A stretch of 64,000 nucleotides of DNA from contig JABAKD010000023.1 of NCBI GenBank assembly GCA_012845835.1, positions 10,767,840-10,831,839 of the forward strand. The letters run 5' to 3'. Of the stretch, positions 8,677 to 19,400 are shown piece after piece. The first letter of the stretch is position 1. Each line of letters begins with the position of its first letter. The position numbers and the translations under genes are program-made. Origin of the DNA: Undaria pinnatifida (lineage: Eukaryota > Sar > Phaeophyceae > Laminariales > Alariaceae). The notes under the pieces are model-generated. The model ran no database searches, was not told the origin of the DNA, and saw only the letters and a list, made by a program, of their open reading frames with translations.

Positions 8677-11166
8677 ATGGATTCGAGCCCGGCGGGGCCC
8701 CTCGGCCATCTTGCGGACGAAGTACAACCCCGTCGCGAGTTCCACGGCCGCAGCCGACCCCGTCGCCGCCGCGACCCCTGCTCTTGTCGAGTCGCCGGTC
8801 CGCACGGTGCCACTACCGTCCGACCGCGACCACGCAGAGCCTATATGGGAACTCCTCTCTTACGGCTCACGCCTTCTCCTGGTGGCACGCCGACCGCATA
8901 TACAAGGGCGGACGCCCTTCGCAACGCTGCTGAATTGCGTTTCGCTGATTCCATCGCACGTTACTCACATGGCGATTGGAAGCGAGAGCAGCATGCTGAG
9001 CCGACGTGCCACGCCATGATGCGTTACGTTTCTATCGGCCGGCCATCGGTCCTGCCGCCCGACGTTTTGGCGTGCTACCTCTCGCACGAGCGTCCCTTCC
9101 TCTCAGACATCCAGGAGCTGGCGGATAAGGGTCGGCTACATATAACCGACGACGACTTTGTCCTACTCGTCCGTAAACCGACACTCCCGCCAAAAAGCTC
9201 TGACAAACCGAACTCTGTTGGGCGAGCTGCTTGCTTGCTAAATGACGAGCCAGTTCGCATCTACGTTCCCCTGCTTATGCGCCCTTGGATCATGCAAGCT
9301 TGCCATTCGACGGCCTCCTGCCACCTTGGCACCACGCGCACGTTGCGCATGCTGGAGCGTTTTTATCGGTGGATTGGCATGAGTGTGTGTGCCCGGTGGT
9401 GGCTTCGCCACTGCTTGAAGTGCCAAGCGCGGAAAACCCCACGGCTGACTGTCCGCTGGCCCATCATCACAATGCCTCTGCCGGAAGGTCCAGGTATCGC
9501 CGTCAGTGTTGACTACTTCGGCCCCCTTCCGGTCACACCGCGAGGCAACACCTGCATCCTGCTGTTCACTGATCGCTTCAGTCGTCGGGCCGACATGTTC
9601 CCCGTCACTGCCGCTGAGTTCACCGCGGAAGGTACAGCCAATATCCTGGTGAACCAATACATCCCCTTGTGGGGGTGCCCGCGCACCATACTCTCGGACA
9701 ACGGACTGCAGTTCTGCTCCACGCTTTCACAAGGTGTATATCAGCTGTTAGGTGTACACAAGCTTGCTACAAGCTCCTACCATCCCAACTGTAACGGGGG
9801 CGTTGAGCGGGTAAATCACACTATGGCACAAATGCTGGCTATGGTCGTCAACGAGCGACAAGACGACTGGGACTTACATCTGCCCCACGTCGAATTCGCT
9901 TACAACAACTCTGTCAGCGCGGCGACGGGTTTGGCGCCCAACGAGGTCCACATGGGCAGACTTCCACGGCTCCCCCTGACGATTTTCGACCGCAAAGGTG
10001 TCGTGGGACACCAGAGTCTGGCCCGTGACCACCTGGCCTATTGCGATTTGGCCACCGACCGGCAAAAGCGCGCGAACGACATTGTCCGCGCACACCACGC
10101 CCTCAACGTTTCCCGTGTTAAACGCAGAAACTCCGCCCTCGCCGACGCGCTGCGTCCAGCACCTAACTTCACTGTGGGTGGTTGGGCATGGGTATACAAT
10201 TCTGCCTCTACCATCCGCCAGGGTGTGAAGGCGAATACCGACGCCAAGGTACTCAAGGCCAAACTCGCGCTTAACTGGACGGGCCCATACAAGGTCCTGG
10301 CCGTCGGTCCCTGCTCCGCCGCCGAGACCCCGGATGGCTCGCCGCTCGGGAGCAACCTCCTTTATTTGGATCTCCCTTCCGACCTGCCTGGTTCGGACGC
10401 TCGTCGGCGTGTGGCCATCGAGCGCTGCAAACCCTGTGCCAGCCCTCACGACAGCGGGGACATGCCCAAATACCTACCGGCGGGGCTGACACAGTATGTG
10501 CTCAACAACTTTTCCAAGAAGTCCCCGCCGTACCACGTCACTCAAGACGACGTTTCGACTCCCCTCCAACGGCTGGAGGTGGAGCAGATCACTGGTCATC
10601 AGTCGGTACGGGGGCGAGGTGGCGTCATCGCAGTGCTATACAAGACGCATTGGGCGGGACTCTCCGAACCGTCCTGGGAGCGGGAAATGGACCCTCACCT
10701 CTCCCGCTCCCACATCTTGCGTTATTGGGCCGAAACCCCGGACCAGCACCGCCAAACCACCCGCCTTTACCGCCGAATGCGGATCGGGGCGGCACAGCGT
10801 GAGCTCTTCCGCAACAATGGGGAACGTTTCCTAGCGCCGGGCTACGCCTATGTTCCCCGCACCGATTGGCTCCGTCGCTACCACGACACCGTACTTCCTA
10901 AGGGAGCCCACCTTTGGTACAAGGGAGACGATGGTTTATGGTGGCTAGGAAAAATCAGCGCGAGCACTACCGAGGATAAGGTATACCTGGTCCGCTTTCT
11001 GGACGACCCGGGACCGATTAAACTCCCTCTTCCCCCGGCGCGCTACACGACTTCAACGGGAGCCGTACGAGGTTCTTGGTGCTTGCAAGTTCACATCGCC
11101 AGTGCGTTTCCTCGGGGAATCCAACGTAACGTAGACGAATCTCGAGGCGCGGCCGTGGCCAGTTGA
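8677..11166 (+). CDS. Integrase with GPY/F, chromodomain-like and Tudor/Agenet-like C-terminus (829 aa), copy 1
   Basis: Catalyses insertion of element DNA. The zinc-binding HHCC is H210, H216, C246, C249. The catalytic triad is D279 (SVDYFG), D341 (LSDNG), E377 (GGVERVN), with exactly 35 residues between D341 and E377. A GPY/F module (NWTGPYKVL) lies near residue 535, a chromodomain-like stretch (LYK.HWAGL…SWE…HILRYW) at about 634-685, and a Tudor/Agenet-like stretch (LWYKGDDGLWWLGKI…VRFLDD) at about 746-805. These place it with chromovirus-type Ty3/gypsy integrases that read chromatin. The first 80 residues are Arg/Pro-rich and probably a shifted frame of the linker. No stop or frameshift lies in the 2.49 kb, unlike gag and the rest of pol. 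About 93% identical at protein level to copy 2 by eye. Confidence 0.92.
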   Translation: MDSSPAGPLGHLADEVQPRREFHGRSRPRRRRDPCSCRVAGPHGATTVRPRPRRAYMGTPLLRLTPSPGGTPTAYTRADALRNAAELRFADSIARYSHGDWKREQHAEPTCHAMMRYVSIGRPSVLPPDVLACYLSHERPFLSDIQELADKGRLHITDDDFVLLVRKPTLPPKSSDKPNSVGRAACLLNDEPVRIYVPLLMRPWIMQACHSTASCHLGTTRTLRMLERFYRWIGMSVCARWWLRHCLKCQARKTPRLTVRWPIITMPLPEGPGIAVSVDYFGPLPVTPRGNTCILLFTDRFSRRADMFPVTAAEFTAEGTANILVNQYIPLWGCPRTILSDNGLQFCSTLSQGVYQLLGVHKLATSSYHPNCNGGVERVNHTMAQMLAMVVNERQDDWDLHLPHVEFAYNNSVSAATGLAPNEVHMGRLPRLPLTIFDRKGVVGHQSLARDHLAYCDLATDRQKRANDIVRAHHALNVSRVKRRNSALADALRPAPNFTVGGWAWVYNSASTIRQGVKANTDAKVLKAKLALNWTGPYKVLAVGPCSAAETPDGSPLGSNLLYLDLPSDLPGSDARRRVAIERCKPCASPHDSGDMPKYLPAGLTQYVLNNFSKKSPPYHVTQDDVSTPLQRLEVEQITGHQSVRGRGGVIAVLYKTHWAGLSEPSWEREMDPHLSRSHILRYWAETPDQHRQTTRLYRRMRIGAAQRELFRNNGERFLAPGYAYVPRTDWLRRYHDTVLPKGAHLWYKGDDGLWWLGKISASTTEDKVYLVRFLDDPGPIKLPLPPARYTTSTGAVRGSWCLQVHIASAFPRGIQRNVDESRGAAVAS

Positions 11167-12030
11167 CTTCCAAGCCACCACCGCTCCTCGATAGTTCTTC
11201 ATATTTTTTTTAGGTATGAGTTTCTCGTCTTCGTCTTTGGGTTGTTCGTAGTGTCCTAAGGGTCTTCATCGAGTTTTGGGGCGGTTCTTTCCATTTTTTT
11301 CTTCTTTTCTGTCCTGCCGAACCCCCTGCTCAGTGCCGGGTCAAGGTTCGCGTAAAACTCCGCTATCTGAGGCGCAGGGCTGTCGCCTTTTTGTCATTGT
11401 TCAATTTCGCCCTGCCGACGCCCTTCTCAGCCCAGAGCCGGGGGGCGACCAGTGTACGGGTCTGTGTGTCTTCTTTTATATTTTGTGTGTTGTATTTGTT
11501 CTGCTTTGTTTTTTTTTCGTCTAAACACTTCCTCCCCTAGCGGGGCTGTAGGTGTTGACACCTTCCATCCCGGGTATTCGTCGTTTCCTCGTCTAACCCC
11601 CTGCCTTGCCGATGGCCCGCGGGAGGTTTTGTCGCATGACTTCTCCCTTGTGTTAGCGCCTGTATTCCCCTCCATATCGACGAGGGCTCGCCTCGCCATC
11701 GTACCTTTTCTGTGATTGGTTTACCGTAGAGCTGTTCCTGCCCCCCCCGCCACACCGGAGGCATGCGGCAGGTTCCAGAGCCTTTTCTGCCCCCCCCGCC
11801 ACACCGGCGGCATACGGCAGGTTTTTGATGGGTGACTATTGCCTTGCTGTAGGGTCTGCTTTTCTTTCTACTGCTTTTCTTCGCGTGTTCCTGGCTCCAT
11901 AGCCAGACGGTTAGAGGTGTGGGAGTGGGGTTTGAGGAGCCGCATCTTCGACTCATGGTCTAGTTCGTAGAACCGGAGTTTCCCCGAATCTCCCATATTT
12001 CTGCATATGCGACTCATCAGGGTGGGCTAG
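11167..12030 (+). other. 3' UTR of copy 1
   Basis: Non-coding, T-rich in places. A near-duplicated C-run block (CCCCCCGCCACACCGG.GGCAT.CGGCAGG) occurs at about 11741-11775 and 11789-11822. The stretch GGGTGGGCTAG immediately before the LTR is the likely polypurine tract, though it is interrupted by pyrimidines. No gene is seen. Confidence 0.6.
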
Positions 12031-12299
12031 TGTTAAGATACGGCCTCGAAATGCCTGTAGGTATCCGAATTTGAGATCATTTGGATGGGTTTCGTATGAT
12101 GAGGTTGGCGGTTTATATTCGGGGAAGTTAGGAATTAGATCGAAGGCACGCGCCTCCGATCTCAGAAGCTATCCCGGGCTCTGGTGGAAACGAATAAAGC
12201 TACATCTCTACGAAGGAACGAAAGTGAGTACTCTCCGAGGACCTGCTCAGTTGGCAGACCTGCAGGGGGCACTCTGTGTCCCCCACCTTTAATTTAACG
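12031..12299 (+). repeat. 3' LTR of copy 1 (269 bp)
   Basis: Starts TGTTAAGATACGGCC and matches both LTRs of copy 2 along its full 269 bp. The expected terminal CA is CG here. It contains a strong inverted repeat at 12138-12161 (GATCGAAGGC / GCCTCCGATC, one mismatch) and AATAAA at 12193-12198, a plausible polyadenylation signal. Only a 3' LTR is seen because the 5' end is outside the window. Confidence 0.92.
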
Positions 12300-12475
12300 T
12301 ACTGTTGTTTACCAGACATTGGGAGCTGTCAAGAAGTTTACTATTAATATTATAGCTCTTATCATCCACAAACAAACGGAATGGTTGAGAGGTTTGAACC
12401 ATGCCCTTTGTCAGATGCTGTCATATTTAATTGCAGACGATGAAAAGAACTGGGATGAGATGTACTGAAAGGAGA
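12300..12475 (+). pseudogene. Decayed Ty3/gypsy integrase fragment
   Basis: One frame gives HPQTNGMVERF and the next gives NHALCQMLSYLIADDEKNWDEM, joined by a one-base frame change. This is the integrase stretch around the catalytic Glu plus the following helix. A stop follows and similarity fades. The fragment starts right where copy 1 ends, so copy 1 probably inserted into an older gypsy element. It is clearly diverged from the 829-aa integrase. Confidence 0.7.
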
Positions 12476-14122
12476 TGGAGTATTAGCTGACTCCTTCGTT
12501 GATGCTGATGTGTGTACTGGTTGCTGATGTTCGTGGTGTCGGTAAAGTGGCTCAAGATCAAGGAAAATTACCTTTTATTAGTGTCTCTACAGCAATGGTT
12601 GAGAGCAGGGAAATGACGAGACTGATCCGATGTGGCTCGTTTTCCTTGCTCATTTTGCTCCAAATTGCTACATAACTCTTCCTATTTTCAACAGCACAAC
12701 AACAGCAGTACTTCAACAGTACCTGTAGGAAAACCAGGCTCTCCTTAGATAACAGTTACTTAACGCCTACATAGACTACCTTCACTAGCAAAGGCTCACT
12801 TCTTCTTAAGCTTCCCGTGACTCCTCTGTCCTTGCTCTGTCTAGCCTTGCTACTTTCGTCTCCAACTGACACATGTCTTTTCCTCTCTTTGAGATTATCC
12901 TATTTTCTCTGTGCAATAACCCATGAAAATATCACCAAACTACTGAGTTTTAGTGTACATTTTCCCGTTAGTTCCTCTCAGTTCATAATTAATCTCTTCC
13001 TGCCTTAATTCGGTAAAACCTGTGATTCCTCATGAACTAAGTTCCGTCATAAAACAACTGAACAAAGAGGATAACCGGAATTCTTGCTCATGAAGAATTT
13101 GCATTTTCCCTAATCAAACATCCAATTCTTCTGAATTGAAACCTTCTGTCTCCAGTCTTATCACAAATGAGCCTTTTTCTATACTACTTCCTAGTAAATC
13201 CCCAATCTCACCACACTCGCCCCCCTAAGTTAGGAAATAATACTTTTCCAGTCTGAGATTGCTGCAAAATTTTTGACTAGTATAGCACTCAAATTCACTA
13301 ATATAATAAAACCAGAAAAATTACTCGACAATTTCTACTTCAAAAGGGTCTCTTCTGAGCTAATTTTTCCACCACATTCTCTCCAATTACTGGCAAGCTC
13401 ACTGATTGACAATCAAGGCAATTCATCGGTAGGACGTCATTAACTAATCTGGGCTGAGCTAGTCCTTGACCGATATTTTAGTTGATCCCAAAACAATGCA
13501 AAATTTTCGGTTGGGTCTCACTACGGGGGGGGCTGGTTTTGAGAAAATCTTAAACCATTGACCGATTTGATTGCAGCATGGATCCTAAAATTTATCAAAG
13601 AAATATACTCCGGAGTATATACCGTTCCTTCCAAAAACTTCAATATCCATCCCTCTGACTCCCTTTTGTGCTCGTTCTTCTGCATGAATAAACTCGTTGC
13701 AACTCTCAGCAGTTTCATGAACATGCCAACACGAAGTTCCTAATTCCTCACAATGACGTCGCAGACAGGATGTATGTGAGATTATGAACAGTGTGGTCGC
13801 TGGTTCGATTCTCACCGTCTTTCCCAGGCAAAGAAAAAAAGGGGATTTTCTCACGTTGTTCAAGAACCTGTAAAACTCAACCACTTGAAAAACAACGATG
13901 ATATGAGCAATGTATAGGATCATTGCAAGTCACTCCAACCAATCCCGAAAAAGTCGCATTGGATACTGGGTACCTCATCGGGGTTCCTGACATAATCTGG
14001 GAAATACGTCAGGTTTATTGGGGGAGAATGTGGTGGAAAAACAAGTTTTTTAGAAGGAAATAACTCGAGTAGCATTTGTTGTTCAACATTTTTAGTCTAC
14101 TTCCTCACAACTGCACAAACAC
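12476..14122. other. No gene seen; AT-richer unique sequence
   Basis: Short frames only. A perfect palindrome TATACTCCGGAGTATA lies near 13605. GGTTCGATTCTCACC at about 13804, followed by an A-rich run, resembles a tRNA T-arm or a decayed tRNA-derived SINE. That is too little to call. Confidence 0.5.
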
Positions 14123-14338
14123 TGTAGAAGGGGTTTCTACTTATCCTCTTCTGGATTCTGATATGGGGATTCGGGGATGAAGTTAAGATCGCTTGTTTTC
14201 TTGTGTTCGGAGCTAATATCCTAATATAACAACTTATCTCTCCTTTCTTAGCACCTGAATGGTGCTGACCAGCCCCTCTTAGGCCAAGGGGGAACACGTT
14301 CTGGCCAGTAGACCTTGCCTAGCTTAGGCTTGTCTACA
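14123..14338 (+). repeat. Left LTR-like repeat (216 bp)
   Basis: Begins TGTAG and ends CTACA, giving the TG...CA ends and short inverted termini usual for LTRs. Near-identical in order to 16940-17150. Confidence 0.6.
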
Positions 14339-16939
14339 ATTATCGATAATTCAGGTTGAACAACACCGACGTTAGTCAGGGATTTTTTCTGGTACGATTG
14401 CGACAGCGGCAAGCAGGTGTGGATTGGGCAGCATTTCGGCAGGAAGCCCTCGACCCGATGAGGGCGGTGTCCATATGCTGCCTCAGGACTCCGAACGAGG
14501 TTTGCTGTGGTCGTACGAGGGCCCGCTAGAGGCGATGTCCCAGCATCGCACCCAGCGTGGAGGGCCTGCAGCAGCAGGCTCCACATCTGATGATGGCGAG
14601 GTTCGAATCGTGTTTGATTGACTTGGTTTTGTGAAATCTCGTAGTATAGGAACGATTTGATCCGCTGAAGGTTCAACTCGGGCAGCAAAGTCGCACCCGC
14701 CGATCACGAGGGCTCAAGGCTTTCGGGGGGCATGCTGGCGAGATGAACACACCGAAACGCGGTGACTCAGCGGTGCCGACTGAGGGCTGTCGCGTCGCGC
14801 GTCCCGAAGGAGAAGGCGCGGCATCACATGCGAAGTGTTTGGGCTTCTAGATCGTCGCGAGGATATCCACTTCGGGAGGCGGAGTGAGGAGTGAGGAAAT
14901 CACACGTGCATACGGCCGTTCGAGAAGGCGGTTGCGCCTTGTATTTCAGAATAGGAGGGAGTTCCGCTGAAAGGGGGTGGTTGATAACTCTAATGCTTCC
15001 AGGCGCTGAGAGCTTGTCGCTTGTTTTGTGAAGGCTATGTGCTGACTTGGCCTCCAACAGGGAGCCCGCGCACGTCTTGCTTTCAAGGTGTCAGTTTGAT
15101 TTGTTTTTGAAGATACTGCTGGAGTTGTCGCGTGCTTTGTCGTGTCGTATATTTGAGCTATGAATAGGGGCAAGTGTGCTTCGTGCTTTGCTTGTTAAAA
15201 TTATGCCCCGTTTTGGTTTGTGTCATGCTGATTTCCTATACAGCAGTATGCGCATAATACAACGCGTGCTTTGCGACTGGTGTCACTCTGGTTTGAGTGT
15301 TTGTATGTAGCAGAATAATCTTTTAGCGAAAACTAGTCTAATACATTATGCTGCGAGTGCCGCATGCCTCTGTACAGAGCGAGAGTCGTCGCAGCTGCTG
15401 AAGGTTTATTGAAAAGGGGGGTTATTGAATGCGTGGTGCATGCCGATGGCCTCTGCACGAGAACAAATATGTCCACGTATTACCGCAAAGAACCTGGTAC
15501 TTGCTTTCCCCGCTGCATATGGACGAGTCAGCCTGAAGGAGCTCGTGTTCCAAATCGTATGAAACCGTAATTAATTTGCGTTCGAAGATTTAGTCTATAC
15601 ACATGTGCACTACTACTAGCATATTGTTTTCACAGGTTTGAAGCGAGCGCGTGGGGTTTCGTGGAGCGTCCGCAAAACGGATGCAAAGCCTATATTGCCG
15701 TTCGCGCGTTGAATTGAGCGTTTTTCCACACACATTGAGTGCAGAGTGAAGTATGCACGGAGTGTGTTGTGCACCATGCGGGAAACGAAACGAATCGTTG
15801 ATTGCGTTCGGCGGATTAACGTGTTTCTTAGGCAGACTTGTGTTGTTTCTGATGAACAGAGAGGAGCAGCAGCATGAGAGTCTATCGCTATGTGCATTCC
15901 GATGCATTCTTAGTGAAAAATTAAGGAACCTTTCCAGTTGAAGGAAACTGCTTAGGGGCCAACCGTTTAGCAACAGAACCCGATGTTCAAGTTTGCTATA
16001 CAGTAGTGGTACATATGTGCTTGTTGTGTGTACGAGTAGTAGATAGTTGTGTCTTTCGTATTTTCTTGTATTAGTCACTATCGTAGGGTCATTTGTGCCA
16101 TATGTTTTTGGCCGCATGAGACGATTGTCTCGTTCTGTCGTAGTACAATGAGTGTGCTCGTGTATCGCTGCTGTTTTTTGTCTTCAAACAGGCGAGGCTT
16201 GCTGAATGCGCAATGCATGTTCGTGTGATGTTAGTGAAATGCTATAAGGACAAAGCTGAAGCATCAATGTGGTAGTACGCTGTAATTTTCTGCGGTTTCC
16301 GCATGACTTCGAGCGAAAATCGTCCTGGAATGTTCTTACGGTGTTATTTTGCTGAGTGCATGAGTTGTGGTGTAATTGTGGATGAAAGCGGATGATACTA
16401 TTAATATCCGTGTATGTAGTCGTAAAAGGGTTTTTACGATGTTTATCTTTTGGTCGGCGGATTTTTATTTGGGTTTCCGTTTTGGCTTGCCACTTTTACA
16501 AGTATGTTTTGTGAAGTTTGCGTGTGGAAACATATACGAATTAATGTACCTGGTAGTATTTATTGGTGATATTGCTATGTTTTAATGCATGATTTGTGCC
16601 TGGTGATCGTGTGTGCATGTTTTTGCGAAGTATTGCAGCGTTTCATGGCTTGTAATCATTGGGTATGGTATCTAGATGTATGTGGTCGTTTATCATTCAG
16701 AAACGACATGCATGTCTTCTTTGATGTTTTGGTGTAGCTGGTGCTCATTTTTGATCAAAGCTTTTTCATGAACTACTTTGAGTAGGAACGCGCTTTTGGG
16801 GGCATTGTGAACAGTGGAGCACCAGAGAGTGTGTAGTGTTGTTTGGTAAGACACGACAGTTGACCTTCTTGGTGGTGATTGACTGCTGTTGAGGATCTGA
16901 TGTGGTGTGTGAACGTTATCTAGATCTGAAGACAACTAC

Positions 16940-17150
16940 TGTAGTAGGGGTTTCTACTTATCCTCTTCTGGATTCTGATATGGGGATTCGGGGATGCAAG
17001 TTAACATATCGCTTGTTTTCTTGTGTTCGGAGCTAATACAACAACTTCTCTCTCCTTTCTTAGCACCTGAATGGTGCTGACCAACCCCTCTTAGGCCAAG
17101 GGGGGACACTTTCTGGTCAGTCGACCTTGCCTAGCTTAGGCGTGTCTATA
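16940..17150 (+). repeat. Right LTR-like repeat
   Basis: Direct repeat of 14123-14338, starting TGTAGTAGGGG. Its end is slightly degraded (CTATA in place of CTACA) and it has a small deletion near 17034. Confidence 0.6.
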
Positions 17151-17600
17151 GCACGCATGTGGCATATTTCTGTTTATTGGGTAGGGAGGGGAAAAAGAGA
17201 AAGGGGGAGGAGGGGACCAAGGGGGAGGGGGGGACAAAGAGGGAGGGGAGGGGCTGGGGGGAGGGGGGGGGGGGGGGGAGGGGGGAGGGGATGGAAGCGG
17301 GTTTCCCCCCGACCGCCTTTGGGTTACTTGCCTTTATCGTTTTCATCTACTAGTTCCGAAACATCTCACAATTTGTTGATTTTTTCAGCCTTTGTAGCAT
17401 TTAAACTTGTATATTATATAAAACCGCTCTTCATACGTCACGATAGTATATCCGTAAGGGACTGGAACAAATTGCAAGGGGGGCATAATAAAGCACACCC
17501 GGGTGGGTCGAAATATCCTGAGAGCCGACGTGTTCAGGCAAGCCTGCTTGCGTAAGTTGCCGTCAACCACCCAAGTTTCTCGGGTCACTCAGGCTACCAC
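17151..17600. repeat. G-rich low-complexity tract
   Basis: About 17186-17300 is almost pure G with occasional A, including runs of up to about 17 G. It is able to form G-quadruplexes. The remainder to 17600 is unremarkable. Confidence 0.7.
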
Positions 17601-18330
17601 GTGGAGCCGTCTCTGAGCGCTATATATATATTGTGAAATTTAAAATACACTCCAGCTGTGAGATCGAATATTTTGTCGAAACTCATCTTTGCAAGCTGTG
17701 TGTGATACTCTGATCGCGCGTATTACGGGTTGTGTGTCCTCATTAAGGATATAAGTCGGCGACTCCCCTTGCCACTACAGTGTAGTTATCAGGGTCAACA
17801 GGGTGATGTTAGGCAGTCTGTGCGCGGAAACTATAAAACCCGTTTCTGAGGGGGACAAAATCTGACAGCTGTGGAACGAACTGCATCAGTTTATCAAGTG
17901 AATAATGCAAGTCGAATAACCGGTGAGGGGAGGGCGGAGTTTTTAAGGACGTGGGGGCCTGATTTTGATCAAAAATGGGGCGGGAGGGGGGGAGGGGGGG
18001 GAGGGGACGGGTGGGGCAGGTCAATTTGTGCGTGGAAACTATAAATCCTTCTTGTGGGGGAGGGCGGGGGGGGTATGCCGGGGGGGGGCGGGGGCGGGGC
18101 GGGAGGGCTTTAGGTCGCATAGATGTAGGGGTTTGATACACGCGTGGTGCTAGGTCTAGGCGATGGTGCGAGTGGTGGGGAAGGAGGGGGCGTTGGGGGC
18201 GGGGGTGGGTGGGATATATGCATTCCTCTATACTTCGAAAGTATAATATATACAACCGGTGAGGGGAGGGCGGAGCTTTTAAGGATGTGGGGGCCTAGGA
18301 TGATTTTGATCAAAAGGGGGGCGGGAGGGG
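17600..18330 (-). repeat. Repeat family R, minus orientation
   Basis: Reverse-complement relative of 42640-43047 and 55646-56930. Shared blocks include ACACTCCAGCTGTGAGATCG, CAAGCTGTGTGTGATAC, GCGGAAACTATAAA, GGGGGACAAAATCTGACAG and ACCGGTGAGGGGAGGGCGGAG, separated by poly-G runs (poly-C on the other strand). A block holding the last motif occurs twice here (about 17920 and 18256), so the family has internal units. Confidence 0.75.
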
Positions 18331-19400
18331 GGGAGTTATCATACCAGTACGAAATGTGACCAAACGCAATGAAGCAAGAAGAGCAGTCGTTGTCGAAGCA
18401 GCAGCAGCAGCAGCACAGCAGCAGCAGACAACGCATCCTCGCTGATCGTAGCCCCTGCTGACAAATCCACCGCCCCAGTTTTGGGCTTGCTGCCGGAGGC
18501 GGCTCAGCTAGGCTGCTTGCCCGGGCCGGAGATTGCACTTATAACTTATAACTAGCTCGCTCGTCGGGTCGCTCGTCGGGTCGACCCGGTGGTCTAGCGG
18601 TACGGGCGTGTTCATGCATGTGGGTTGCGGTTTATTTCCTATTTCTCGCGCGCACACCACATGACATAATCATCAGCTTGTGAAGGTGTCGTGGTACCGG
18701 AAGGTGGGAGGGAAGGGACGCAGGGGTATCAGCTTCGCTTGGAGACAGCACCGGTTCTTCTTTATAGATTTCTCATTATTGGCGTTGAGCTATGACAAGC
18801 TCGAGGAGACAGGAAGAGGAGGAGGAAAAGGAGGAGAAGGAGAAGGAGGAGTGAGAGCACGGGGGTGGCGTGAAGCTCACAGAGTTCGCTTCACCCCAGC
18901 TTTGCTGCTGTGCTCTCTGCCGGACCTTCACCTATGGAACGTACAAGGAACGTTCTCCCAGATGCTCTATATTCCCATGAGCGCCTAACGCGCTTACGTC
19001 TACCTATCTTGTCCAGAGGAAGAACGTTCCATTACTGAGAACGCTCTTGTGGTATAAACTAATTAGATTATACGGGTTATCCGCTTCACTCAGAATATTC
19101 CGTTTGAGGGAACCTTCTTGTGGTCCAATAGACCATGACTCTGCGGGCTATCTTACCGAATCTATTGCCAGCTATACTGACACTCTATTACATTAGCCCA
19201 CCCTGAATAGTCGTAGATGCAGATCACCTGCCCATCAAAGGATGTCAACAAAACATCCAAAATTGGAAAGGGGATCGAAGATGCGGCTGTTCGAAACAAA
19301 CGAACATGAGGCTATAGATCCCCCACACCTCGTAAAAATGAGCCTTAAACGCCTCATTGCAAGATATACAACCCTATGATGGAGCTCACAACCGCGAGAG
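18331..19400. other. Low-complexity and unique sequence, no gene seen
   Basis: Contains a CAG-rich microsatellite (about 18398-18428) and a GGA-rich run (about 18808-18850). The stretch CCGGTGGTCTAGCGGTA at 18586 resembles a tRNA A-box region, but I cannot fold a full tRNA from it. Confidence 0.45.

Larger units (their letters stand above)
1..12299 (+). mobile_element. Ty3/gypsy chromovirus-type LTR element, copy 1 (5' end outside window)
   Basis: Collinear with the complete copy at 43048-55645. The order is tandem-repeat leader, gag, 230-bp repeat segment, NADAR, RNase H remnant, spacer, integrase, 3' UTR and 3' LTR. The 5' LTR, primer-binding site and first part of the leader lie left of the window. 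The 3' LTR ends at 12299, the position expected from the 269-bp LTR of copy 2, and the sequence then changes to an old integrase relic. That flank differs from the flank of copy 2, so this is an independent insertion and not part of one segmental duplication. Protease active site, reverse transcriptase and the N-terminal half of RNase H are absent, so the element cannot be autonomous. Confidence 0.9.
14123..17150 (+). mobile_element. LTR-like repeat pair with coding-poor interior (LARD-type candidate)
   Basis: Two direct repeats of about 210-216 bp bound the region. The left one starts TGTAGAAGGGG and ends GTCTACA; the right one starts TGTAGTAGGGG and ends at GTCTATA. They differ by scattered substitutions and small indels. 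The 2.6-kb interior has no frame with recognisable domains, only short uncharacterised ORFs. I cannot find a clear target duplication or polypurine tract, so two dispersed copies of one repeat is a fair alternative. Confidence 0.5.

Noticed and set aside
13785..13845. A tRNA-derived SINE
   Set aside because: GGTTCGATTCTCACC and an A-rich run are suggestive, but no A-box at the right distance and no second copy are visible.
18580..18640. A tRNA gene starting CCGGTGGTCTAGCGGTA
   Set aside because: The A-box-like start has no matching anticodon arm, T-arm or acceptor pairing downstream.
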